This document shows positions 53,261 to 61,802 of a stretch of DNA of 61,802 nt, one piece after another (positions within the stretch are counted from its first letter, which is position 1; each line of letters starts with the position of its first letter). This DNA is from an uncultured Clostridia bacterium (GTDB taxonomy: Bacteria > Bacillota > Clostridia > TANB77 > CAG-508). Position numbers and translations under genes: made by a program. The stretch lies in NCBI GenBank assembly GCA_947627185.1, contig CANQVF010000010.1:1-61802 (forward strand), read 5' to 3'. The notes beneath the pieces were generated by a model, which saw nothing but the letters and a program-made list of their open reading frames with translations, made no database searches and had not been told where the DNA came from.

Positions 53261-55948
53261 ATGAACGAGAATCATAAACTTGCAGAAAAATTTAATCCTA
53301 AAGAATTTGAAGATAAGCTTTACGAAAATTGGGAAAAGAAAGGATATTTTAAACCATCAAATGATAAAACTAAAGAAACATATTGTATAATGATGCCACC
53401 TCCAAATGTAACGGGAAAACTTCATATGGGACATGCATTAGATGATACAATTCAAGATGTTTTAGTACGTTATAAGAGAATGAGAGGGTACAGAACTCTT
53501 TGGCTTCCAGGTTCTGATCATGCTGCTATTTCTACTGAAATGAAGGTAGTTCAAAAATTAAAAAAAGAAGGAAAATCAAAAGCAGATTTAGGAAGAGAAA
53601 AATTTTTAGAAGAAACATGGGATTGGACTCATAAATATGGTGGAATTATACAAAAACAACAAAGAAAACTAGGTTGTTCTTGTGATTGGGATAGAAACAG
53701 ATTTACTTTAGATGATGGTATGAGTAATGCTGTTTTAGAACAATTTATAAAGCTATATGAAAAAGGATTAATTTATAAAGGAAAAAGAATGGTAAACTGG
53801 TGTACAAGTTGTAACACTTCTATTTCTGATGCAGAAGTTGAATATAAAGAAGAACCATCTCATTTATGGCATATTAGATATAAAATTACCGGAACAGAAG
53901 ATGAATATATAGAAGTTGCAACAACAAGACCAGAGACAATGCTTGGAGACACAGCAGTTGCTGTTCATCCAAAAGATGATAGATATAAAAATTTAGTTGG
54001 AAAAACATGTATACTTCCAATTATGAATAAAGAAATTCCAATTATAGCAGATGAATTTGTTGAAATGGAATTTGGAACAGGTTGTGTTAAAATAACACCT
54101 GCACATGACATGAATGACTATCAAGCAGGTTTAAGACATAATTTAGAAATAATAGAAGTTTTTGATGAAAACTTTAAAATGGGAGATTTAGTTCCAGAAT
54201 ATAAAGGATTAGATTTATTAACAGCAAGACAGAAAATAGTAGAAAAATTAAAAGAAATAGGAGCATTAGTTAAAACAGAAGATTATATACACAATGTTGC
54301 AAAATGTGAAAGATGTAAAACTACAATTGAACCAAAAATTTCAGAACAATGGTTTGTAAGTATGAAAGACTTAGCTAAACGTGCAGCAGAAGCAGTAAGA
54401 AATGGAGAAACTAGATTTGTTCCACAAAGATATGAAAAACAATATTTTCATTGGTTAGATAATATACAAGATTGGTGTATTTCTCGTCAATTATGGTGGG
54501 GACATAGAATACCAGTATATTATTGTGAAGAATGCTCAGAAATTCATGTTGCAAAAGAAAAACCAGAAATGTGTAAAAAATGTGGTTCTAAGAATTTAGT
54601 TCAAGATCCAGATACATTAGATACATGGTTTAGTTCTGCATTATGGCCATTTTCTACACTTGGTTGGCCAAATAAGGAATCACAAGATTACAAAGATTTT
54701 TATCCAACACAAACATTAGTAACAGGTTTTGATATTATAACTTTCTGGATATCTAGAATGATGACACAAGGACTAGAATTTACAGATGAAGTTCCATTTA
54801 AAGATGTTTTAATTCATGGTATTGTAAGAGATGAAAAAGGAAGAAAAATGTCTAAAACACTTGGAAATGGTGTTGATCCATTAGAAGTTATAGATAAATA
54901 TGGAACAGATGCTTTAAGATTTTCACTTTTATCTGGAACAACAATGGGAAATGATATTAGATTTATGCCAGAGAAATTAGATCAAGCTTCAAATTTTGCA
55001 AATAAAATTTGGAATGCAGCTAAATTTATTACTAATTCATTAGTAGAAGATAAAGATATAATTGAATTTAATAAAAAAATATATAATCAAGAAACAAACA
55101 CTTATAATGAAGAATTATTAAAAATCGAAGATAAATGGATAATAAATAAATTGGATAAATTAATATCAGAAGTAAGCATAAACTTAGATAATTATGATTT
55201 AGGAATAGCATTAGATAAAATATATAGCTTTATTTGGAATGAATTTTGTGATTGGTATATTGAAATGGTAAAACCTAGATTATATAGTGACAATTATGAG
55301 GAAAAAGTTGCAGTTTGTTGCATATTAGATTATGTATTTAGAGTATCTTTAAAATTATTACATCCATTTATGCCATTTGTTACTTCAGAAATATATGAAA
55401 AATTAGTAAAATATAGTGGTAAAGAATTAATGGTAAGCAATTGGCCAAATTCAAGAAAAGAATTTTTATTTAATAATGAAGAAGCAATAGTAGAAAAATT
55501 AAAAAAATTAATAATAGAAATTAGAAATATAAGAACAAAAATGAATGTTCATCCATCTAAAAAATCAAAATTATTAATTATGAAAAATAATATTGAAAAA
55601 GAAATAAAAGATTCAAATGGTTTCTTAACTAAGCTTGGATTTGCAAATGAAATTATTATTGTAAAAGATGAAAAAGAAATTCCTCAAAATGCAGTATCAA
55701 TTGTAGTAGATGATTTAAAAATTTTTATTCCTTTTGAAGAATTAGTAGATATTGAGGAAGAAATCAAAAGGCTTGAAGGGGAGAAAGTAAAATTGGAAGC
55801 AGAAGTTTTAAGAGGAGAAAAAATGCTTTCAAATCCTGGGTTTGTAAATAAAGCACCAGAAGCAAAAGTTAATGAGGAAAAAGCCAAACTAGAAAATTAT
55901 AAACAAATGCTTGAGAATGTTGAAGAAAGATTAAAAAATTTAAAATAA
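53261..55948 (+). CDS. valS: Valyl-tRNA synthetase
   Basis: This 895-residue class I synthetase charges tRNA-Val. HIGH motif HMGH at 55-58 within PPPNVTGKLHMGHALDD, a CP1 editing domain (TTRPETMLGDTAVAVHP), KMSKS motif KMSKT near residue 530, an anticodon-binding domain, and a C-terminal coiled coil (residues about 830-895) that is diagnostic of ValS. It is preceded by the T-box. Confidence 0.97.
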   Translation: MNENHKLAEKFNPKEFEDKLYENWEKKGYFKPSNDKTKETYCIMMPPPNVTGKLHMGHALDDTIQDVLVRYKRMRGYRTLWLPGSDHAAISTEMKVVQKLKKEGKSKADLGREKFLEETWDWTHKYGGIIQKQQRKLGCSCDWDRNRFTLDDGMSNAVLEQFIKLYEKGLIYKGKRMVNWCTSCNTSISDAEVEYKEEPSHLWHIRYKITGTEDEYIEVATTRPETMLGDTAVAVHPKDDRYKNLVGKTCILPIMNKEIPIIADEFVEMEFGTGCVKITPAHDMNDYQAGLRHNLEIIEVFDENFKMGDLVPEYKGLDLLTARQKIVEKLKEIGALVKTEDYIHNVAKCERCKTTIEPKISEQWFVSMKDLAKRAAEAVRNGETRFVPQRYEKQYFHWLDNIQDWCISRQLWWGHRIPVYYCEECSEIHVAKEKPEMCKKCGSKNLVQDPDTLDTWFSSALWPFSTLGWPNKESQDYKDFYPTQTLVTGFDIITFWISRMMTQGLEFTDEVPFKDVLIHGIVRDEKGRKMSKTLGNGVDPLEVIDKYGTDALRFSLLSGTTMGNDIRFMPEKLDQASNFANKIWNAAKFITNSLVEDKDIIEFNKKIYNQETNTYNEELLKIEDKWIINKLDKLISEVSINLDNYDLGIALDKIYSFIWNEFCDWYIEMVKPRLYSDNYEEKVAVCCILDYVFRVSLKLLHPFMPFVTSEIYEKLVKYSGKELMVSNWPNSRKEFLFNNEEAIVEKLKKLIIEIRNIRTKMNVHPSKKSKLLIMKNNIEKEIKDSNGFLTKLGFANEIIIVKDEKEIPQNAVSIVVDDLKIFIPFEELVDIEEEIKRLEGEKVKLEAEVLRGEKMLSNPGFVNKAPEAKVNEEKAKLENYKQMLENVEERLKNLK

Positions 55949-55960
55949 AAGGAAATAAAA

Positions 55961-56884
55961 ATGAATAATAAAAAAATTTTAAGTAAAATAATTTTAGTAA
56001 TAGTTGTTTTAGTATTATTTGCAGGTATATATTTTTTTAATGATACAATCAAAAATTCTAAAATAAAAGTATTAGAAAGTAAAATAAGTGAATTAGAAAA
56101 AGAAAAAAATAATTCTCAAATTAAAGAAGAAAGTGATAAAGAAGTAGAAGATTATACAGAAGAAAATGTAAAATTAGCATCCTATATAGAAGACCATACA
56201 ATAAGAAATGAAGTTTTTACAGAAATAAAAGAGTATGTTAACAAAATTTGTAACACAGGTATGAAAATTTCTGAATTTCAAGATATCAATGATGCTGATA
56301 AATCATGGATATATACCCAAAAACATATTTCTAATGATGATATATTTTTAACAAATAAAATAATAGAAGATAATTTAAAAATTTTATTTGGAGATTCTTT
56401 AAAAATAGATATAGAAAATGATTTAAAATCTGCTAAAATTTATCCATATTTGTTACCAGAGTATGATGAAAAACTTAAAGGATATGTTTTTTTAGGATAT
56501 GATAATGCAGAAACAGTAAAGTATATAATAAATGATATAAAAAACAATAATGATATTTATACAGTAAATGTTATTGAATATGAAGAAGCCGATAGAGAAT
56601 ATGAAGCAAATGAAAATACAATGAATGTAGAAGTAATAATTAAGGCTTATGATGAAACAGATTCTTGGAAAAAAGATTATGAAAATATAGATGATGAAAT
56701 TTTACAAAGAAAAGATGAATTTAGCTGGAAAGAAATATTTACTTTAGGTAATGAAGACTATTTAAATACTGAAAAAATAGAAAAGGAAGTTTTAAATAGA
56801 AAAGATGAATTTTGTTCGTATAATTTAACAATAGAAAAGGAAAAAGGTCTTTTCCATGTTAAAAGAATAGAAAGAGTAAAATAA
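55961..56884 (+). CDS. Membrane-anchored hypothetical protein with coiled coil
   Basis: This 307-residue protein has an N-terminal membrane helix (IILVIVVLVLFAGIYFF) and a Lys/Glu-rich coiled coil at about 30-65. An acidic extracytoplasmic domain follows. Two similar segments, LQRKDEFSWKE and LNRKDEFCSYN, near the C-terminus suggest a short internal duplication. It starts 12 bp after valS. No family is recognised. Confidence 0.6.
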   Translation: MNNKKILSKIILVIVVLVLFAGIYFFNDTIKNSKIKVLESKISELEKEKNNSQIKEESDKEVEDYTEENVKLASYIEDHTIRNEVFTEIKEYVNKICNTGMKISEFQDINDADKSWIYTQKHISNDDIFLTNKIIEDNLKILFGDSLKIDIENDLKSAKIYPYLLPEYDEKLKGYVFLGYDNAETVKYIINDIKNNNDIYTVNVIEYEEADREYEANENTMNVEVIIKAYDETDSWKKDYENIDDEILQRKDEFSWKEIFTLGNEDYLNTEKIEKEVLNRKDEFCSYNLTIEKEKGLFHVKRIERVK

Positions 56885-56915
56885 AAATGAATTGGGGCAA
56901 ATGAAAGGAGAAAAA

Positions 56916-57671
56916 ATGCTTGAATTTGTACCCAATTTTTTTATGCAATTAAAAAATGAAATAGAAAATATATTTAGATATGTATTCCCCAATATATGTG
57001 GAATTTGTGGAAAAATAAACGAAAATTATATTTGTGAAAAATGTAAAAAGAGAATTAAAAAATTTGAAAAATATGAGTTAATAGATAAGGAAATATTAAA
57101 TTTTAATTATAAAATTAAAATAAGTGTTTTTGATAAAGAAAAAGATAATAAAAATTATGATGATAAAATTTATTTTGATAATCTTTTTTATTGCTTTGAA
57201 TATAAAGGAATAATTAGAAATTTGCTTTTAAAATATAAGTTTTCAGGTGCCTCATATCTTTGCTATTTTTTTGCAAATGTAATATTAAATAATAAAAAAA
57301 TTAATGAAATTTTTAAATTATATGATATAATAATTCCAGTTCCAATGGACAAAAATAAAAAACTTAGAAGAGGTTATAATCAAACAGAACTTATAGTAAA
57401 TATCATAAATAAAAATTTAGGAATAAATGTAAATACGAATATTTTAAAGAAAATAAAATCCACAAAAACACAAAGCAAATTAAATTTTTATGAAAGACAG
57501 AAAAACATAAAAAATGCTTTTTTAGTAAAAAATAAATCATTAATAGAAAATAAAAAAATAATTTTATTTGATGACATTTATACAACTGGTGCAACAGTAA
57601 ACGAAATATCTAAAATATTAAAATTTGCTGGTGCGAAAGAAATTTTAATTTTAATAATTGCAAAAAATTAA
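56916..57671 (+). CDS. ComF-family phosphoribosyltransferase-like protein
   Basis: This 251-residue protein has a zinc finger from C28, C31, C40 and C43, and a phosphoribosyltransferase domain with RRGYNQTE and the PRPP motif IILFDDIYTTGATVNE. ComF/ComFC proteins act in DNA uptake during transformation or in recombination. The start 56916 follows AAAGGAG. No ComFA helicase is adjacent. Confidence 0.9.
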   Translation: MLEFVPNFFMQLKNEIENIFRYVFPNICGICGKINENYICEKCKKRIKKFEKYELIDKEILNFNYKIKISVFDKEKDNKNYDDKIYFDNLFYCFEYKGIIRNLLLKYKFSGASYLCYFFANVILNNKKINEIFKLYDIIIPVPMDKNKKLRRGYNQTELIVNIINKNLGINVNTNILKKIKSTKTQSKLNFYERQKNIKNAFLVKNKSLIENKKIILFDDIYTTGATVNEISKILKFAGAKEILILIIAKN

Positions 57672-57750
57672 TAAGAAATATAAAAGTAATATTAACTTTA
57701 AAAGTTAATAAAAAATAAATTTTAACAACAAAGGATTATAGGAGGATTTA

Positions 57751-59724
57751 ATGGAAGATTTAGTAGAAAGTATATTAGATTATGTAAGAGCAGATTATAC
57801 TGATTATGCTATTATGATAAATGGTGAATGGGGTAGTGGAAAAACTTATTTTTGGAATAATAAAATAAGAAATAAAATAGATTCTTTATCTTTAAATGGA
57901 AAAAAATATTCAACAATATATATGTCTTTGTATGGTATTTCTAATTTAGAGGATATTAGTAAAAAAATATTTATTGAAACTACTCAATTAATGGATAAAG
58001 ACATGAAAAAGTATATGGCTACACATGATACTACATCTATTCCAGAATATGCAAAAACAGGATTAGATATGGCACATCTTTTTGGTACAAAACAATCTGG
58101 AGATAAATTGGATTATTCTCAATTCTTTTCAACAGATGATAAGGTTTTATGCTTTGATGATTTAGAGAGAGCAAATGTAGATGTTATAGATATTTTAGGA
58201 TATATTAATAATTTTGTTGAGCATGACCATATAAAAACTATTATTATTTGTAATGAAAAAGAACTTGCTACTAAATTAAAAAGTTCTAATCTAGAAATGA
58301 AAACTTTTATTGCAACATATCTTTTAGATAAAGAAGGTACTCTTTTAAATCCTGATAAACCAATGGTTGAAAAAATTGGCGAAAAAATAGAGTATGTATT
58401 TGATAAAGCAAATGATTATGAAAGAATAAAAGAGAAATTGATTGGAGAAACTTTTGAATATGCTCCACAATTTAGTTATATTATTAATGGACTTTTAATG
58501 AGATATGAGTCTAATCCAGATTTAATTAGATTTTTAAGAGAACATACAAATTTAATAACAAATACTTTTATAAAATCTGGAACTAGAAATTTAAGAATTT
58601 TAAAGCATGCTTTAAATGATTTTAAAAAAATATTTGAAACAGTAAATAAATTTTATCCAAATACAAATTTAAGAGTACTACAAACAATGTTAATATTTAC
58701 AATTGCTGTATCTTTTGAAATAAAAGCAGGAAAAATTACAAAAGACAAATTTGTAAATATTAATTCTAATGAAGAATATAAATCAATTCTTGTTTCTTCA
58801 AGAGTTTTAATGGATAATAGACAATTTTATATAAAAGAATTTGATAATAATTATTATTTTAATTTTAAATCAGAATATAGATTTTTTAAATTTATTGAAA
58901 TGTATGTAAGAAACAGAATATTTGATATGAAAGTATTTAAACAAGATATGGAAATGATAATTGAAACAATAGATACAGAAAAATTACCAGGTTATAAAAG
59001 ATTACTTATAGAAGAATACTGGAAAATTTCTGATGACCAATTTCCAGATGTTATAAAAGAAGTAATAAAAAATGTAGAAAATGGTGATTTAACCCTTATT
59101 GAACTTGTAAAATTATTTGCATATTTTAGTTATTTTTCTAGAAAAAATTTAATTCCTTATGATATGCCAACAATAAAAGAAAAATTCTTAACTGGTATGG
59201 ATTTAGTTGCAGAAAAGTCTGAATATTGTAGTAATATTGGAGAAGAACTTTCAAGAATTGGTATAGATGTTGGTGAAGACATGAAAGATATATTAAAACA
59301 TTTTCATGAGCTTAATAAAGAATTAAAGAAAAAAATGTATAGAGATAAGGCAGATGAAATCTTTAAATGTATACCAATGAAAATGGAAACTTTTTATGAT
59401 AAGTTTACTTCTGAATGTATGGAAAAACCAATATTAAATTATTATGATACATATAAAATGGTACAAAGAATTACCTGTGCAAGTAATGAAGATATAGTTA
59501 AAATAAAAGAAATGTTAATAGATAGAGCAAGAAAAAATAAAAAACAATTAGTAGCAGAACTACCTTTTATGATGGATTTAAAATTGGAACTTGAAAAATA
59601 CTATAAAGATAAAGATACAACAATAAAAACAGTTATGATAAAAGAATTTACAGAAGATTTACAAACTATAATAGATATTTATAGTGATATGCCAAAGAAA
59701 ACAATATATACAAGAAAGAGATAA
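57751..59724 (+). CDS. KAP-type P-loop NTPase
   Basis: The 657-residue protein has Walker A GEWGSGKT at 25-32, Walker B VLCFDDLER at 132-140 (D136, D137) and a sensor-like TIIICNEKEL, the pattern of KAP-family NTPases. No transmembrane insertion, typical of classical KAPs, is visible. The C-terminal 400 residues are helical and unrecognised. KAP and related P-loop proteins occur in anti-phage systems, but here it sits alone between comF and nfo, so a defence role is inference only. Confidence 0.75.
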   Translation: MEDLVESILDYVRADYTDYAIMINGEWGSGKTYFWNNKIRNKIDSLSLNGKKYSTIYMSLYGISNLEDISKKIFIETTQLMDKDMKKYMATHDTTSIPEYAKTGLDMAHLFGTKQSGDKLDYSQFFSTDDKVLCFDDLERANVDVIDILGYINNFVEHDHIKTIIICNEKELATKLKSSNLEMKTFIATYLLDKEGTLLNPDKPMVEKIGEKIEYVFDKANDYERIKEKLIGETFEYAPQFSYIINGLLMRYESNPDLIRFLREHTNLITNTFIKSGTRNLRILKHALNDFKKIFETVNKFYPNTNLRVLQTMLIFTIAVSFEIKAGKITKDKFVNINSNEEYKSILVSSRVLMDNRQFYIKEFDNNYYFNFKSEYRFFKFIEMYVRNRIFDMKVFKQDMEMIIETIDTEKLPGYKRLLIEEYWKISDDQFPDVIKEVIKNVENGDLTLIELVKLFAYFSYFSRKNLIPYDMPTIKEKFLTGMDLVAEKSEYCSNIGEELSRIGIDVGEDMKDILKHFHELNKELKKKMYRDKADEIFKCIPMKMETFYDKFTSECMEKPILNYYDTYKMVQRITCASNEDIVKIKEMLIDRARKNKKQLVAELPFMMDLKLELEKYYKDKDTTIKTVMIKEFTEDLQTIIDIYSDMPKKTIYTRKR

Positions 59725-59739
59725 TAGAGAGGAAAAAAT

Positions 59740-60573
59740 ATGTTTAAAATAGGTTGTCATTTATCAGCTTCAAAAGGATATCTTGATATGGCAAATGTTA
59801 GTGAAAAAATTGGAGCAAATACTTTTCAATTTTTTACAAGAAATCCTAGAGGTGGAAAAGCAAAAGATATAGATGAAAATGATGTAAAAGCTTTTTTAAA
59901 AAAGGCAAAGGAAATTGGAATAGAAATTATTTTAGCACATGCTCCATATACTTTAAATTGTGCTTCAAGTGATGCAAGTATTAGAAACTTTGCTAAAGAA
60001 ACTATGAAAGATGATTTAATGAGAATGGAGTATACGCCAAATAATTTATATAATTTTCATCCAGGAAGTCATGTTGGACAAGGAGCAGAAATAGGCATAA
60101 AATATATTATTGAAATTTTAAATGAAGTATTAAAAGAAGAACAAACAACTACTGTTTTACTAGAAACTATGGCAGGAAAAGGTTCAGAAATAGGAAGAAG
60201 TTTTGAAGAAATAAAGCAAATTATTGATGGAGTAAAATTAAAAGATAAATTAGGAGTTTGTTTAGATACTTGCCATGTAAATGATGCTGGATATGATATA
60301 GTAAATAATTTAGATGGAGTGTTAAACGAATTTGATAAAGTTATAGGAATTGAGAAGTTAAAAGCTATTCACATAAATGATAGTAAAAACCCACTAGGTG
60401 CACATAAAGATAGACATGAAAAAATAGGAGAAGGAACAATAGGTATAGATGCTTTTGAAAAAATAATTAATCATGAAAAATTAAGAAATTTGCCATTTTT
60501 CTTAGAAACACCAAATGAATTAGATGGATATGAAAAAGAAATAAAATTATTAAAAAAATTATATAAAAATTAA
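59740..60573 (+). CDS. nfo: Endonuclease IV (AP endonuclease)
   Basis: The 277-residue TIM-barrel enzyme cleaves abasic sites in base-excision repair. Zinc-binding motifs include [41 protein letters not shown] and [20 protein letters not shown]. All expected ligands are seen. It starts 15 bp after the KAP gene. Confidence 0.96.
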   Translation: MFKIGCHLSASKGYLDMANVSEKIGANTFQFFTRNPRGGKAKDIDENDVKAFLKKAKEIGIEIILAHAPYTLNCASSDASIRNFAKETMKDDLMRMEYTPNNLYNFHPGSHVGQGAEIGIKYIIEILNEVLKEEQTTTVLLETMAGKGSEIGRSFEEIKQIIDGVKLKDKLGVCLDTCHVNDAGYDIVNNLDGVLNEFDKVIGIEKLKAIHINDSKNPLGAHKDRHEKIGEGTIGIDAFEKIINHEKLRNLPFFLETPNELDGYEKEIKLLKKLYKN

Positions 60574-60593
60574 TAAATTTTTAAGGTTAATTT

Positions 60594-60653
60594 AAGAATC
60601 ATCGTATAAAATTATCTCATACAAAAGAGAAAGGAGAGATGCGATGGTTCTTT
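60594..60653 (+). promoter_or_regulatory. Leader hairpin containing a ribosome binding site and mini-ORFs
   Basis: AGAATCATCG (near 60594) pairs with CGATGGTTCT (60643-60652) with one wobble. The loop includes AAAGGAG (60630-60636) followed by ATG at 60639 (MRWFFNLCTK, 10 codons) and ATG at 60644 (MVL). A terminator follows at 60711. This could be a leader-peptide attenuator or a small unannotated gene. Confidence 0.35.
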
Positions 60654-60710
60654 AATTTATGTACAAAATAAAGATAACAAAAATTAATAAAATCCCCAAA
60701 TAAATAAAAA

Positions 60711-60740
60711 AGTAGGTTTCTTTAAGAAATCTACTTTTTT
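60711..60740 (+). terminator. Intrinsic terminator upstream of pyrB
   Basis: AGTAGGTTTCT pairs with AGAAATCTACT (one wobble), followed by six Ts. Confidence 0.85.
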
Positions 60741-60770
60741 GCATTATAAAATTTAAATTAACAAAACATC

Positions 60771-60799
60771 TTTACAAATGCATATAAAATTGATAAAAT
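60771..60799 (+). promoter_or_regulatory. pyrB promoter
   Basis: TTTACA (60771-60776), 17-bp spacer, TAAAAT (60794-60799). Confidence 0.6.
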
Positions 60800-60825
60800 A
60801 TGAAAAAATTTAAAGGAGATAAAAA

Positions 60826-61764
60826 ATGAAGCATTTAATTGATATTAAAGATTTATCCGTGGAAGAAATTGATAGCTTGATTGAAGTAGCTAAAGACATT
60901 ATCAATCACAAAGAGAAATATTCTCATAAATGTGATGGTAAGAAATTAGCTACTTTATTTTTTGAGCCAAGTACAAGAACAAGATTAAGTTTTGAATCAG
61001 CAATGATTGAATTAGGTGGAAATGTTATAGGTTTTTCAGAAGCATCTTCAAGTTCTGTTTCAAAAGGAGAAACAGTATCAGATACAATAAGAGTTGTTGG
61101 CTGTTATAGTGATATTATAGCGATGAGACATCCAAAAGAAGGAGCACCTTATGTAGCATCAATAAAGTCAGAAGTTCCAATAATAAATGCAGGAGATGGA
61201 GGACACAATCATCCAACACAAACTTTAACAGATTTATTAACTATAAAATCTGAAAAAGGAAGATTAGATAATTTAAGCATAGGACTTTGTGGAGATTTAA
61301 AATTTGGTAGAACAGTACATTCTTTAATAACAGCAATGTCAAGGTATAAAAATATAAAATTTGTGCTTATTTCACCAAATGAATTAAAACTTCCAGAATA
61401 TGTTAAAAGAGATGTACTTGAAAAAAATAATATCGAATATATTGAAACAAAAGATATTGAAGAATATATGCCAGATTTAGATATTTTATATATGACTAGA
61501 GTTCAAAAGGAAAGATTTTTTAATGAAGAAGATTACATTAGATTAAAAGATTATTATATTTTAAATAAAGAAAAATTAAAAAAAGCCAAAAAAGATTTAT
61601 GTATTTTGCATCCATTGCCAAGAGTAAATGAAATTTCAACAGATGTTGATGATGATCCAAGAGCTTGTTATTTTAAACAAGTAAGATATGGAAAATATAT
61701 TAGAATGGCACTAATTTTAAAATTGTTGGAGACTAACTATATGAATGTCAATAGTTTTTCTTAA
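60826..61764 (+). CDS. pyrB: Aspartate carbamoyltransferase catalytic subunit
   Basis: The 312-residue enzyme makes carbamoyl-aspartate, the first committed step of pyrimidine synthesis. Carbamoyl-phosphate-binding STRTR (49-53), the [12 protein letters not shown] block, and the C-terminal [11 protein letters not shown] motif are present. It stands apart from the pyrC-F-K-D cluster. The regulatory subunit PyrI is not seen within the 38 bp left in the window. Confidence 0.96.
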   Translation: MKHLIDIKDLSVEEIDSLIEVAKDIINHKEKYSHKCDGKKLATLFFEPSTRTRLSFESAMIELGGNVIGFSEASSSSVSKGETVSDTIRVVGCYSDIIAMRHPKEGAPYVASIKSEVPIINAGDGGHNHPTQTLTDLLTIKSEKGRLDNLSIGLCGDLKFGRTVHSLITAMSRYKNIKFVLISPNELKLPEYVKRDVLEKNNIEYIETKDIEEYMPDLDILYMTRVQKERFFNEEDYIRLKDYYILNKEKLKKAKKDLCILHPLPRVNEISTDVDDDPRACYFKQVRYGKYIRMALILKLLETNYMNVNSFS

Positions 61765-61802
61765 AAAATTTAAAAAAATTAGTACATTGAAAAGTGCATG
61801 AC

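Overview
The window is very AT-rich (roughly a quarter G+C by eye), uses the standard code, has strong AGGAGG-type ribosome binding sites, and puts almost all genes on the plus strand. It carries endospore genes (spoIIAA, spoIIAB, sigF, spoIID, spoIIQ-like, sigK), a T-box, a CIRCE/HrcA heat-shock operon and a Firmicutes-type 6S RNA. Together these point to an anaerobic, spore-forming member of the Clostridia, probably an uncultured gut lineage. The genus cannot be named from the sequence.

Layout. 1-3000: tail of a possible mobile-element protein, an SPL-type radical SAM protein, a DUF5680-like protein, rbgA and mrnC. 3024-13700: tRNA-Glu(CUC) followed by an accessory block. The block holds a broken ParE-like pair, an MntA/HepT toxin-antitoxin pair, a DUF2798-like membrane protein behind a structured leader, mgtA, TfoX-N, an LMW tyrosine phosphatase, two GNATs, a NUDIX hydrolase, a GPP34-like protein, a methyltransferase and a small HTH protein. 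Two near-identical ~450-bp modules (8371-8822 and 10143-10593) punctuate it. Each has the architecture of a type I toxin-antitoxin locus. 13771-22553: core genes (pyrophosphatase-like, rdgB, recN with a LexA-like box, sigK, radical SAM, 6S RNA, glucosaminidase-like, prmC, whiA, hemW). 22571-29942: CIRCE-hrcA-grpE-small ORF-dnaK-dnaJ-recD2. 29950-33541: sporulation cluster. 33652-42604: cdaA, a HAD phosphatase, truA, a metallophosphoesterase, rqcP and dnaE. 42729-61802: a pilin-like protein, a divergent OPRT-like gene, pyrC-pyrF-pyrK-(frameshifted DUF6056-like gene)-pyrD, lemA/DUF3137, T-box-valS, comF, a KAP-type P-loop NTPase, nfo and pyrB.

The most interesting region is 3 to 13.7 kb. The two type I-like modules encode an identical 39-residue hydrophobic peptide on the minus strand. 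Each has a convergent consensus promoter that should make a ~90-nt antisense RNA, and the predicted 5' and 3' ends of the toxin mRNA can pair. The copies are almost identical except for ~47 nt at the antisense RNA's terminator hairpin, as if the recognition element had been swapped while the toxin stayed the same. Recurrent ~20-nt boundary motifs, a 27-bp exact repeat, diverged terminator repeats and gene fragments show that this block grew by insertion and rearrangement next to the tRNA gene.

Two long genes (sigF and the DUF6056-like gene) are each interrupted by one apparent extra base. These could be assembly errors or real lesions. Starts were moved downstream where an early in-frame ATG is itself part of the Shine-Dalgarno sequence (ATGGAGG...ATG), which happens repeatedly here. 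All calls come from reading the sequence; no database search was run.
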